Assembly: GCA_963743035.1 (NCBI GenBank)
Contig: CAVUOB010000009.1
Location: 124,001-188,000, forward strand
Length of the DNA: 64,000 bases
Source: PALSA-911 sp963743035
GTDB lineage: Bacteria > Pseudomonadota > Alphaproteobacteria > Acetobacterales > Acetobacteraceae
Direction: 5' to 3'
How positions within the stretch are numbered: the stretch's first letter is position 1; each line of letters begins with the position of its first letter. Below are positions 1 to 8,021 of the stretch, one piece after another. A model generated the notes under the pieces. The model was given only the letters and a program-made list of their open reading frames with translations, did no database searches and was not told where the DNA came from. The translations under genes and the position numbers were made by a program.

Positions 1-163
1 ACCCGTGCCGCCACCCTCATAAGTCAGCGGCAAGGATGCACACTGCGGGAATTTTTTGCACTTACATCCGCTGCAATGTCCGCTCTGTCGTTGAGCCCAT
101 CCAAAGCTGCCGTTCTGCTTTCGGCCAGTAGTCGCCAGCGTTAGCAGCAGGTAACCTCGCCCC

Positions 164-1903
164 ATGCCGCTGGCCGATGCAATTGTTTGGTATGAGCGTC
201 ACGCCGGGCAGGTGTTCGGCGGCTACGAGGCCCTGCCGCCAGAGCGCCTTTACCGCTGGCTCGACGGCTTGCTGCCCTCCATCCCGGCCCTGGTGCTCGA
301 CATCGGGGCAGGCTCCGGCCGTGATGCGGCCTGGTTCGCCGACCTCGGCCACGACGTGGTCGCCGTCGAACCAGCGGCGGCGATGCGCGCCGAGGCAGCC
401 CGGCTGCATCCCGGGCCGCGGATCCGCTGGCTCAACGACCGCCTGCCTGACCTCGCGGCGACGCTGTGTCTCGGCCTCGCCTTCGACCTGATCCTGCTGA
501 GTGCCGTGTGGATGCATCTCGCGCCCGCCAATCGGCCTCGGGCGCTGCGTAAGCTTGTCACCCTGCTCAAGCCTGGCGGGCTGCTGGTCCTGACGCTGCG
601 GCACGGCCCGACCGAGCCCGAGCGCGGCATGCATCAAGTGAGCCTGGCCGAGCTGGAGGAACTGGCCCGCGACCACGGGCTGGCGCTGGTGCGCACCGGA
701 GATGCGTCAGACGTCCAAGGCCGCCCTGGCGTCACTTGGACCCGCGTGGCGTTCCACCTGCCCGACGACGGCACCGGCGCCTTGCCGCTGCTACGGCACG
801 TGATACTGAACGACGCGAAAAGCTCGACCTACAAGCTGGGTCTGCTGCGCGCCCTGTGCCGGATCGCGGATAGCGCAGCAGGACTGGCGCGCGACGAGGA
901 CGAAACGCATGTGGCCGTGCCGCTCGGGCTTGTGGCGCTGACCTGGCTCCGCCTGTACCTGCCGCTCGCCCGCGCCAACCTGCCGCAGTCGCCGCAGAAC
1001 CGTATCGGCGGGGAGAAATTGGGCTTCGCCGGGCCAGGATTCCGAGCCCTGTTGGGCGAGGACCTGTCGCCCCTCGACCTCCGGGTGGGTGAACGATTCA
1101 CCGGTCCGCGGGCGCGAGCCCTTTATGTGGCACTCGGTGAGGCTGTCCGCACGATCACCACCATGCCGGTGCGATACATGACTTACCCGAAGGGCGGACC
1201 GGTGCTGCCGAGCACGCCGTGTACGCCGCCGCGTCACAGCGCCTGGGCCGAAGCCCTCGATCTTGATGCGGCGACACTGTGGGGCTGGGGCGAGTTGCGA
1301 GTGCCGCGGCACCTGTGGCGGGCGCTCGGGCGTTTCGCCTGCTGGGTCGAGCCAGCATTGATCACCGAGTGGCTGCGGCTGATGCGTGGCTACGCCGCTG
1401 GACAGGGCCGGACACTCGACCTTGGCGTGCTCGCTACGGCCATGACCTGGGCGGAGCCGAGCCGCGATGTCGCCCTGCCGCGTACTTTGGCGCTGCGCCT
1501 GCTTGAGCGTGGCGACGTCCTCCACTGCGTCTGGAGTGGCAAACGCCTCGAGCCTACAACTCTCGACATAGACCATTGCCTGCCGTGGTCGGCGTGGCCA
1601 TGCGCGGATCTGTGGAACCTTCTGCCGACACATCGAACGGTGAACCAGCACGCCAAACGCGACCGGCTGCCGGCCGAGACGTTGCTGCAGGCCGCACGGG
1701 CACCGATCGTGGGATGGTGGGAGGCAGCTTACTTGAAGGGCGAGATGCTGCCGCGGCGCTTTGCCGAGGAAGCACGGGCGAGCCTGCCGGGCCTCTCCGG
1801 TGATGCTACCGCACCGGCGCCACCGGATGCGGTTTTCGCAGCCGTCAGTCTGCAACGCTTGCGGCTGCGCCATGACCAGCAGGTGCCGGAGTGGGGCGGT
1901 TGA
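164..1903 (+). CDS. SAM-dependent methyltransferase fused to an HNH nuclease domain
   Basis: The 579-residue product joins two recognisable modules. Residues about 42-60 carry a class I methyltransferase motif I (VLDIGAGSGRDAAW) followed by an acidic strand-2 end (VAVEP), and a post-motif region (LLKPGGLLVLTLRHG) near 145-160. Near residues 450-502 there is an HNH-type nuclease signature: a Cys-Val-Trp-Ser-Gly-Lys stretch, then DIDHCLPWS, DLWNLLP and a late Asn with KRDRLP. The middle contains a conserved-looking ILNDAKSSTYKLGLLRAL block of unknown role. I do not know an experimentally defined function. A methyltransferase and a nuclease in one chain could suggest DNA modification and cleavage, but this is inference; a small-molecule methyltransferase fold is equally compatible. 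The start is the first ATG after a stretch without strong ribosome-binding sequence, so it is moderately certain. Confidence 0.75.
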   Translation: MPLADAIVWYERHAGQVFGGYEALPPERLYRWLDGLLPSIPALVLDIGAGSGRDAAWFADLGHDVVAVEPAAAMRAEAARLHPGPRIRWLNDRLPDLAATLCLGLAFDLILLSAVWMHLAPANRPRALRKLVTLLKPGGLLVLTLRHGPTEPERGMHQVSLAELEELARDHGLALVRTGDASDVQGRPGVTWTRVAFHLPDDGTGALPLLRHVILNDAKSSTYKLGLLRALCRIADSAAGLARDEDETHVAVPLGLVALTWLRLYLPLARANLPQSPQNRIGGEKLGFAGPGFRALLGEDLSPLDLRVGERFTGPRARALYVALGEAVRTITTMPVRYMTYPKGGPVLPSTPCTPPRHSAWAEALDLDAATLWGWGELRVPRHLWRALGRFACWVEPALITEWLRLMRGYAAGQGRTLDLGVLATAMTWAEPSRDVALPRTLALRLLERGDVLHCVWSGKRLEPTTLDIDHCLPWSAWPCADLWNLLPTHRTVNQHAKRDRLPAETLLQAARAPIVGWWEAAYLKGEMLPRRFAEEARASLPGLSGDATAPAPPDAVFAAVSLQRLRLRHDQQVPEWGG

Positions 1904-2028
1904 GCTGCGCCCATCTCGGACTTTCGAACTAGCCTTCCACCTTCTAAAAGCGGACGCTACCCACGCTTGAGTGGTCGTTGAAGCGCTCCAAGCCGGTGAT
2001 AGATGGGATAGATCGCTAAAGTTGGTCA

Positions 2029-2058
2029 AGCCTGTCGCAGACGGCCTTTCGACAGGCT
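2029..2058 (+). promoter_or_regulatory. 9-bp stem-loop in the leader of the DUF2971 gene
   Basis: AGCCTGTCG (2029-2037) and CGACAGGCT (2050-2058) are perfect inverted repeats separated by 12 bases, ending 13 bases before the ATG at 2072. The position would place a hairpin over the leader just before the start codon. No T-run follows, so a terminator is less likely than an operator or translational element. Confidence 0.4.
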
Positions 2059-2071
2059 AGTTAAACGATCT

Positions 2072-3115
2072 ATGCAGCAAGCGCGGTGTAAATCAACGAG
2101 CAGGGAAAATAACTTGAACTTCGATGATCGGACTAAGCTACTCGCGAGTGAGCGAATTAACAAAATCCTGCAACGCGACCAGACCTTCGCCGCCACGCCG
2201 CCAGAGGACTTCCTCCGCGGCAGCACGGAATGCGTGGACAGGTGGATGGCCGAGCGAACAGCACGCCACTCACCAAGACGCCTCATTTACCACTACTGCG
2301 ATGCCCCGGCCCTGTTGAACATCCTGAGCACGAGAAAGGTCTGGGCAACCAGCACCAAGTACCTCAACGACACGATGGAACTGCTGGCCCTAATCCGCAA
2401 TATGAAGGATCACGCTGATCGGCATCGCGATACGGAAGCTGGCGTAGCCTTATCCGACATTGTGGACTTCTACCTCATTAGCGCGGACACGAAACAGGCG
2501 CAGACGATCGGCATGGACCGCTTCGCCTGCTGCTTCTCGGCCAACGGCGACCTGCTGAGCCAGTGGCGGGCCTACGGTAACAACGGGAGGGGCTACGCGA
2601 TCGGCTTCGACCCGCGCGCCTTTCGCGATCTCATTGGTCCGGAGCCCAGGATGAGCCTGCGGCAAATCACCTACGGAGGTAAGAACGAGGATTCGCTCGT
2701 CGACGACCTGTTCTCCCGGTTCAAGCCGATCATTGAGCCGCATCTCTCGATACTCGATCAGACCGGATGGGATCGACAGTCCGCGCGCAATTGGCTTTCG
2801 ATGCGATTCGGCGAATGCCTGTTCGATCTCGTCGACGAGATCAAGGATCCGGCTTTCGCCGAGGAGCACGAATGGAGGCTCTACGCTAACAGCCGAGACA
2901 CTGTGAGGCACCGAGTATCTCAAGATCGCATCGTTCCCTATGTCGAACTCGAACTTACCTCCTCCGCGGAGCCGACAGTCATGCCCATCGCGGAAATCGT
3001 GATCGGCCCGCGCCTCGACTACGACGAGGCGATGATGTCGCTCACGACCTTCACGTCCTCTCTTGGCTATGGCATTTCGATGAACTTCAGGCGGTCGATG
3101 GCTCCGTACCGATAG
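2072..3115 (+). CDS. DUF2971 family protein
   Basis: The 347-residue product matches the DUF2971 pattern: an N-proximal IYHYCDAPALLNILSTRKVWATS block with a following LND acidic motif (about residues 73-100), then FACCFSANGDLLSQWRAYGNNGRGYAIGFD (about 150-180), a typical SQWRAYG core, and a late EEHEWRLY motif. DUF2971 proteins are scattered through accessory regions and sometimes occur beside defence genes, but their biochemical activity is not established. It follows the methyltransferase/HNH gene on the same strand after 168 bases, so it probably has its own promoter. The first part is visibly richer in A and T than the core genes to the right, which fits acquisition. Confidence 0.75.
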   Translation: MQQARCKSTSRENNLNFDDRTKLLASERINKILQRDQTFAATPPEDFLRGSTECVDRWMAERTARHSPRRLIYHYCDAPALLNILSTRKVWATSTKYLNDTMELLALIRNMKDHADRHRDTEAGVALSDIVDFYLISADTKQAQTIGMDRFACCFSANGDLLSQWRAYGNNGRGYAIGFDPRAFRDLIGPEPRMSLRQITYGGKNEDSLVDDLFSRFKPIIEPHLSILDQTGWDRQSARNWLSMRFGECLFDLVDEIKDPAFAEEHEWRLYANSRDTVRHRVSQDRIVPYVELELTSSAEPTVMPIAEIVIGPRLDYDEAMMSLTTFTSSLGYGISMNFRRSMAPYR

Positions 3116-3497
3116 TCGGTAATGCCATAGCGAACGCAGATGTGTTCGCAAGCCCGCCGCGGCTTGTGCATCGCAGTGGAGCCAACGCCCGTCCGATCGA
3201 TCGTCCGGTGACGACATCGAGGGGAAGCCCCTTCTGGACGGAAAGCTCCCTTCTGATTGACGATCTCCCGCGGGGCGAAAGGTAGGAGGAGCAGGAGGGA
3301 ACGACCGCTTTTCCTTGCCCTTCATCGGGAAGCGGCCGGACCGCTCTCGGCCAATTTCGGCGGTTCGGACTGCGGGCACGAAGGGCCGCTTCGGATCGCA
3401 ATGGGTCGGACTGTCTTGTAGAGTGGACGGCATCAACCTCTTTCGCTGAAGCGTCTGCAGGGCATGGCCGCGTGCGAGGACATACCCGGTCCGGCAG
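3116..3497. other. Gene-free stretch between DUF2971 and the SRAP gene
   Basis: I see no convincing coding region, tRNA or repeat in these roughly 380 bases between two convergent genes. Open frames on both strands here lack family features and overlap each other. Confidence 0.5.
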
Positions 3498-4141
3498 TTA
3501 CGCCGCCGCATCTTGCTGCTGGCCCGTCACAACCACCATAAGACGATCGGCCGACAATGGTCGTTGAAGCGCGAGCGCCTGAGCCGTGTCGGCCTCAAGC
3601 CAATTGTCCCATTCCTCGCCGGCCAGGAACACAGGCATCACCTTGCGATGGACCGGGCGCACGATGTCATTGGCCTCGGTGGGTAGGAACGAGAACAGCA
3701 GGTGCTCGCCGGTCTCGCCGTTGCGTCTCCCGGTCCATGGCCGCCAGATCCCGGCGAAGGCGAAAGGCGCTCGATCGGCGCCGAGTGCGAACCAGTGCGG
3801 CACACTTGGCTGGCTGTCCGTATATTCGCAGAACGACGTCGCCGGCACCAGGCATCGGCGCTTGGCGAATGCACTGCGGAACATGCCGGAGGTCGCGACC
3901 GTTTCGGCCCGGGCGTTGATCGGCCGCGGGCCTGTTTGATGTCCTTGATGAAGGATGGGACCAGGCCCCAGCTCAGTAGGTCGAGGTGCCGCTCGCCGGT
4001 CTCAGGGTGGCGGCGCGCGACCATGGCCTGCTGCGTCGGGGCGACGTTCCAGGACGGCGCCAGGTTGGGCAGCGGGTTCACCGCCCCGAATAGCCGGGCG
4101 GCGGCTTCAGCGGGCAGGAAACTGGCGTAGCGGCCGCACAT
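3498..4141 (-). pseudogene. SOS response-associated peptidase (SRAP, YedK/HMCES type), frameshifted
   Basis: SRAP proteins crosslink covalently to abasic sites in single-stranded DNA through Cys2. The product begins MCGRYASF, giving the required Cys2, continues through WNVAPTQ (the Asn of the active site) and LSWGLVPSFIKD, then the frame breaks near 3928. In the next frame the family sequence resumes with RPINARAETVATSGMFR, VPATSFCEY (catalytic Glu) and RPVHRKVMPVFL (catalytic His). Total span is 644 bases, one short of 215 codons, consistent with loss of a single base in a GCCCGCGGCC tract. All catalytic residues are present but split between frames. It lies 8 bases downstream of the DUF2384 gene, so the two formed an operon that IS21 has cut from its original start. 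Confidence 0.85.
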
Positions 4142-4149
4142 GCCCGAGG

Positions 4150-4554
4150 CTATCGCCGGCGCCGCTTCTCCACCAGCGACCCGCCGAACGCCAGCATGTG
4201 TAGATGGCGCAGCACATCCTCGATCCCGCCCCTTCCCTCTCCGGCCATGTACGCGATCGGTGACCGGCCAGCGAACACCGTGCTCCGGTTGGGCCGGCGG
4301 AGCCAGGCGCCCGCGTCCTGGTGGATATCCGTGGCGTGGCGGTCGATGTCGCGCAGCAGCTCCAGCCGATCCGCCTGCTCGGCCGTCAGCGCGAACCGAG
4401 GGCGCTTTCCTGACGGGCTCGGCGGCTGGCCGATCAGTTCCAGGGCTTGGGCGTCGGGGACGCGCCAGCGCGCCATGAGCGCCCAGAACGCGGCGCCCGT
4501 AACGGGCCTGTGGGCCGGTTCCTCGGGTGGTGCCGCGGGGGTGCGGGGTCGAGC
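4150..4554 (-). pseudogene. MbcA/ParS/Xre-type (DUF2384) antitoxin-like protein, start codon removed by IS21
   Basis: The body reads AFWALMARWRVPDAQALELIG, then a segment ending WLRRPNRSTVFAGRSPIAYM and GIEDVLRHL, the pattern of the DUF2384 C-terminal domain of MbcA/ParS/Xre antitoxins. The native start lies beyond the IS element: ATG at 7186-7188 (minus strand) followed by the 7-bp target site. Removing the element and one target copy restores an uninterrupted 136-codon frame beginning MVARPRTPAAPPEEP. In the present arrangement an ATG inside the IS end (4602) is in frame, so a chimeric protein with an IS-encoded N-terminus (MAGFDRNRWLQSSECAA) could still be made. No RES- or COG5654-type toxin is adjacent; the partner gene is SRAP. 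Confidence 0.8.
4548..4554 (+). repeat. Left copy of the 7-bp IS21 target-site duplication
   Basis: GTCGAGC directly abuts the left terminal repeat of the element and is repeated at 7176-7182 directly after the right end. Confidence 0.85.
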
Positions 4555-4682
4555 TGCGCATTCCGACGATTGCAGCCATCGATTCCGATCGAAACCAGCC
4601 ACCTGTTCCGAGCGAAGCCAGCCGGGGATTCCGATGATCCCAGCCGGGTGACGGTGTCGTTCACGAGCGGGACGAAGTTGGC

Positions 4683-5444
4683 CTAATCCTCGGCGGTCTC
4701 GTCAAGTGTGGCCTTTGCAGCGCGTAGTTTTCGCATGCTCTCTCCCTTCAATTCGAGGCGGTGTGCGCCATGGACCAGCCTGTCCAGCACGGCGTCGGCG
4801 ATGGTCGGATTGCCGATGTGTTCGTGCCAATGCTCGACGGGCACCTGGCTGGTGACAATGGTGGATGCTCTGTCGTGCCGGTCGTCGACGATCTCCATCA
4901 GATCGCGGCGCTGCTCGGCGTTGAGCGGCGTGATGGCCCAGTCATCCAGGATCAGCAACTGAACCCGTGCGAGGTTCTTGAGCATGCGGGCGTAACGCCC
5001 ATCGCCGCGGGCCAGGCCGAGCGCCTCCAGCAGCCGAGGCACGCGTTGATACAGCACGGAACGGTTGTCGCGGCAGGCGCGGTGCCCGAGCGCGCAGGAT
5101 AACCACGTCTTGCCGGTCCCGGTTGGGCCGGTGACCAGCAAATCCTGCTGGCGCTCGATCCATTCACCGCCGGTGAGGCGTTGAAACATCGCGCGATCCA
5201 GGCCGCGGGCGGCGCGATGGTCGACGTCCTCCGGTGTCGCCTGCTGGCGTAGCCCGGCGAACCGCAGCCGGGCGGCCAGGCGCTTGCTATCGCGCTCCAG
5301 AGCCTCGCGCTCCACCAGCATGGCCAGTCGATCCTCGAAGCCAAGCTCAGCGGCGTCAGCGTGCCGTCGTTGCTCCTCGAGCGCCCTGGCCATGCCGATG
5401 AGGCCAAGTTCTCGGAGACGGTCCGTGGTGGGGTGGGTCAGCAT
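4683..5444 (-). CDS. istB: IS21-family ATP-binding helper protein IstB
   Basis: IstB is the AAA+ target-selection and helper ATPase of IS21 transposition. The 253-residue protein has an N-terminal helical region, Walker A GPTGTGKT around residue 106 and Walker B LLILDDW around residue 163, followed by ITPLNAEQRRDLMEIVDDR typical of the family. The start ATG at 5444 is preceded by GAGGAGAACGCC, a good ribosome-binding site, and lies 10 bases after the istA stop codon, so the two genes are probably translationally linked. Length agrees with the usual 240-265 residues. Confidence 0.95.
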   Translation of the reverse strand: MLTHPTTDRLRELGLIGMARALEEQRRHADAAELGFEDRLAMLVEREALERDSKRLAARLRFAGLRQQATPEDVDHRAARGLDRAMFQRLTGGEWIERQQDLLVTGPTGTGKTWLSCALGHRACRDNRSVLYQRVPRLLEALGLARGDGRYARMLKNLARVQLLILDDWAITPLNAEQRRDLMEIVDDRHDRASTIVTSQVPVEHWHEHIGNPTIADAVLDRLVHGAHRLELKGESMRKLRAAKATLDETAED

Positions 5445-5454
5445 GGCGTTCTCC

Positions 5455-6996
5455 TCAATGGTAGTAGCCGCTGCCGCGGATGTTCTCGTGCTGAACGGGC
5501 AGCTCGTCCGACACGGGTTCGGGGCGGTAGGCCCGATCGAGGCCGTTGCGCAGGATGGATTGCACCGAGCCGTAGGTGCGGGCGCCGATGTCCATGCCGC
5601 GCTGGCAGGCCGCTTCCAGCCGCTCGGGTCCGTAGCTGCGCACCAGGCGCAAGATGCCAAGACAGGCGCGGAAGCCCTGTTCCGGATGCGGTTTGGTGGC
5701 GAGAATGCGCTGCACCAGCGCGATGGTGGACGGACCGATCGCCGCGGCCTCGCGCAACAGCCGGGTTGGGGTCCACTCGGCGTGACGGCGGTGCGCGCTC
5801 GGCATGTGATCGGGGATCGTGGTGTGCCTGTGTTGCCGCGGATTGCGGACGTGGCAGGCGACACGGGTGCTCTCGTGGAACAACTCGACGGTCTGGTCGG
5901 TGATGCGGGCCTCGATGACCTCCCGCATCAAGCGGTAGGGCACGGAGTAAAAATGGCCATGCACCTCGACGTGGTAGTCGAGCCCCGCCCGGCAGCGTCG
6001 CCATTCGGCGTAGGTGTAGGGTTCGGTTGGCAGGGGCAGCAGGGCGGGCCTCTCCAGCGCCTCGAACAGCGCGCGGCGGCTGCTGCCGAGATGGCGCATG
6101 GGCCGATCGTTGAGGTCGGCGATCAGCTCGCGGATGGCGCCATTGAGTTCGGCCAGCGAGAAGAACCGGCGATGGCGCAGCCGCGCCAGCACCCAACGCT
6201 GCACCACCTGGACCGCGACCTCGACTTTTGCCTTGTCGCGGGGCCGCCGCACCCGGGCCGGCAGCACGGCTGTGCCGTAATGGCTGGCCATGTCCTGGTA
6301 GGTTCGGCTGATCCCCGGCTCGTAGCGGCATGCGGCGGTGACACCGGCCTTGAGATTGTCGCAGACGATCTGCCGCGCGACACCACCGAAGCTGCTGAAC
6401 GCGCCGACATGGCAGCCGATCCAGTCCGGCAGCGCCTGCGTCCAGCGTGCCTCGGCATAAGTGAAGTTGGAGGCGCCGAGCGCCGCCACGAAGATCTGCG
6501 CCCGCCGTACCTCGCCGGTGGCACCATCGATGACCTCAACGGTCTGCCCGGCATAGTCGACGAACATCCTCTCGCCCGCCGGATGGGTCTGGCGCATCGT
6601 CGGCGACAACCGGCCGCGCCAGGCGGCATACAGGTCGCAGAAGCGGCTGTATCCATATCCATCCGGTTGCCCGGCCCGATACTCCTCCCACATCAGGAGC
6701 AGGGTCACACTGGGCCGCCGCAGCTCGGCATGCAGCCGAGGCCAGTCAGGCTGCGGCCGGGCTGGCTCTCCCTTGGCAAAGGGCGGCGTGAACAGCTTGC
6801 GCTCCAGCGCCGCGTCATCCAGCTCCGCCGGAACCGGCCACGTGATGCCCAGCACCCCGGCGCGACGCAGATATTCGGCGACCGTGTAGCGGCTGACGCC
6901 GACCATGGCGGCGATCTGATGGCCGCTATGGCCGCAGACATGTTTGAGGCGGAGGACTTCTCGAACCTGACGCATGGGCAATCTCTGACCTGGCAT
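5455..6996 (-). CDS. istA: IS21-family transposase IstA
   Basis: IstA is the DDE transposase that cuts and joins the element ends. The N-terminus has a helix-turn-helix (IAAMVGVSRYTVAEYLRR). The catalytic core shows MFVDYAGQTV with Asp near residue 145, VCDNLKAGV with Asp near 212 and KAKVEVAV with Glu near 255, the expected DDE spacing. The length of 513 residues is normal. I chose the ATG at 6996, preceded by GGGGAG; a GTG 18 bases upstream is also in frame. No internal stop or frameshift is seen. Confidence 0.95.
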   Translation of the reverse strand: MPGQRLPMRQVREVLRLKHVCGHSGHQIAAMVGVSRYTVAEYLRRAGVLGITWPVPAELDDAALERKLFTPPFAKGEPARPQPDWPRLHAELRRPSVTLLLMWEEYRAGQPDGYGYSRFCDLYAAWRGRLSPTMRQTHPAGERMFVDYAGQTVEVIDGATGEVRRAQIFVAALGASNFTYAEARWTQALPDWIGCHVGAFSSFGGVARQIVCDNLKAGVTAACRYEPGISRTYQDMASHYGTAVLPARVRRPRDKAKVEVAVQVVQRWVLARLRHRRFFSLAELNGAIRELIADLNDRPMRHLGSSRRALFEALERPALLPLPTEPYTYAEWRRCRAGLDYHVEVHGHFYSVPYRLMREVIEARITDQTVELFHESTRVACHVRNPRQHRHTTIPDHMPSAHRRHAEWTPTRLLREAAAIGPSTIALVQRILATKPHPEQGFRACLGILRLVRSYGPERLEAACQRGMDIGARTYGSVQSILRNGLDRAYRPEPVSDELPVQHENIRGSGYYH

Positions 6997-7175
6997 GGCA
7001 CTCCCCGGGATCACTGGAGAGAGAGCGTGCCGTCGGTGGACGATTGCTCGCGAACTGCGCCGCCAACCCCCTACTCAGGGGTGGCTGGAATGCCTCGGAA
7101 TCGGTGGCTGGCTTCCGTCGGAATGACCGGCTGGTTTGCGTCGGAATGCCAGGCTGGGATCCGTCGGAATACGCA

Positions 7176-7182
7176 GTCGAGC
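7176..7182 (+). repeat. Right copy of the 7-bp IS21 target-site duplication
   Basis: GTCGAGC matches 4548-4554 exactly and follows the last base of the right terminal repeat. On the minus strand it is part of codons 3-5 of the original DUF2384 reading frame. Confidence 0.85.
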
Positions 7183-7359
7183 GACCATGACGGCAGAACG
7201 CGCGTCCGCGCTTCGGTTGCGGGCCTCAATTATCGGTTCGGCGCCCACAGCGGCGTCATCAGTGGCAGCGGCTGAGAAACAAGCGCAGCCGGGGATGCTT
7301 CATGCCGGGCGGTGGAGTGCCCATGTGTCGAGGGCGATCCCGCGAACAGGACACAAGCT

Positions 7360-7672
7360 ATGACCAGGTTCATTCTCGTGGTGTTGCTCTGCTCCGTGAC
7401 TGGCTTGCTCGGATCAGGCGGCACGGCCTTCGCTCAATCCGTGAATCTGAACCGGAAGGGTGGGAGGGCCGACACCATCTCAAGCAGCTCCGGGCGCACC
7501 GCCCATTCAGCTGCGCAGCGGCCCAGCCGCGAGCACCGGCGGCAACGGGCGGACCCAGACGCTTGTCTCGCCGGGCGGGGTCTCCACCGCCTCTCCTAAT
7601 GGCAACGGAACGACAACGGTCACGCATACCGACGGTCACGTTGAAGTGGTGAATACGCCGCGCCCACAGTAA
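7360..7672 (+). pseudogene. Small secreted protein of unknown function, frameshifted
   Basis: The ATG at 7360 starts a clear signal peptide (MTRFILVVLLCSVTGLLG, with a likely cleavage after TAFAQ). After about 30 codons the low-complexity continuation makes sense only in the next frame: GGPTPSQAAPGAPPIQLRSG, then TQTLVSPGGVSTASPNGNGT and HTDGHVEVV, stopping at 7672. The span of 313 bases is one base more than 104 codons, so a single extra base in the G-rich tract 7456-7467 explains the break. The reading-frame repair is inference; no family name is recognised. It could be an acquired mutation or a sequence error. Confidence 0.55.
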
Positions 7673-7766
7673 TCGTTAGTTCGTTCCCCATCTGGGGTGA
7701 TAAGCCACTGCCCGGGCGGCCAGCAACGGGACTCGCCTCGCTGCCTGTTCTTGCTATGTTCGCCAC

Positions 7767-8021
7767 ATGCCGGATCTGCCCCAAAAGCCCACACCGCGCC
7801 GCTTTCCCGCACCCTGGCGCGCGGTGGAGCCCCCCGGCGGGTATGCGGTCGAGACCGCGGACGGGCGACACGTGGCGTACGTCTACGGCCGCGATGACCT
7901 TGCGAAGATCGAATACCGCGCCATGACACGGGACGAGGCTCGGCGGATTGCCCTGGCGATCGCACAATTGCCAGAACTGCTTAAGGCCGATCTCGCAGAC
8001 CAACCGCCAGCCGGGACCTGA
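7767..8021 (+). CDS. Conserved small hypothetical protein
   Basis: The 84-residue product (RAVEPPGGYAVETADGRHVA then VYGRDDLAKIEYRAMTRDEA) looks like a compact beta-rich domain ending in a helix (IALAIAQLPELL). Codon use is that of a real gene, with G/C-rich third positions. No signal peptide or membrane segment is seen. I do not recognise a defined function; similar small proteins occur in plasmids and accessory regions of alphaproteobacteria. A stem-loop at 8207-8232 could end its transcript. Confidence 0.55.
   Translation: MPDLPQKPTPRRFPAPWRAVEPPGGYAVETADGRHVAYVYGRDDLAKIEYRAMTRDEARRIALAIAQLPELLKADLADQPPAGT

Larger units (their letters stand above)
4555..7175 (-). mobile_element. Complete IS21-family insertion sequence (istA-istB)
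   Basis: The 2621-bp element has ends TGCGCATTCCGACG (left) and the complement TGCGTATTCCGACG (right), flanked by a perfect 7-bp direct duplication GTCGAGC. As in many IS21 members, each end carries several imperfect copies of a subterminal repeat of about 22 bp built on GGCTGG-N6/7-TCGGAAT: three at the right end (7108-7170) and three in inverted orientation at the left (4561-4630). It encodes both IstA and IstB intact, so it may still be active. It is inserted near codon 3-4 of the DUF2384 gene. Confidence 0.92.
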
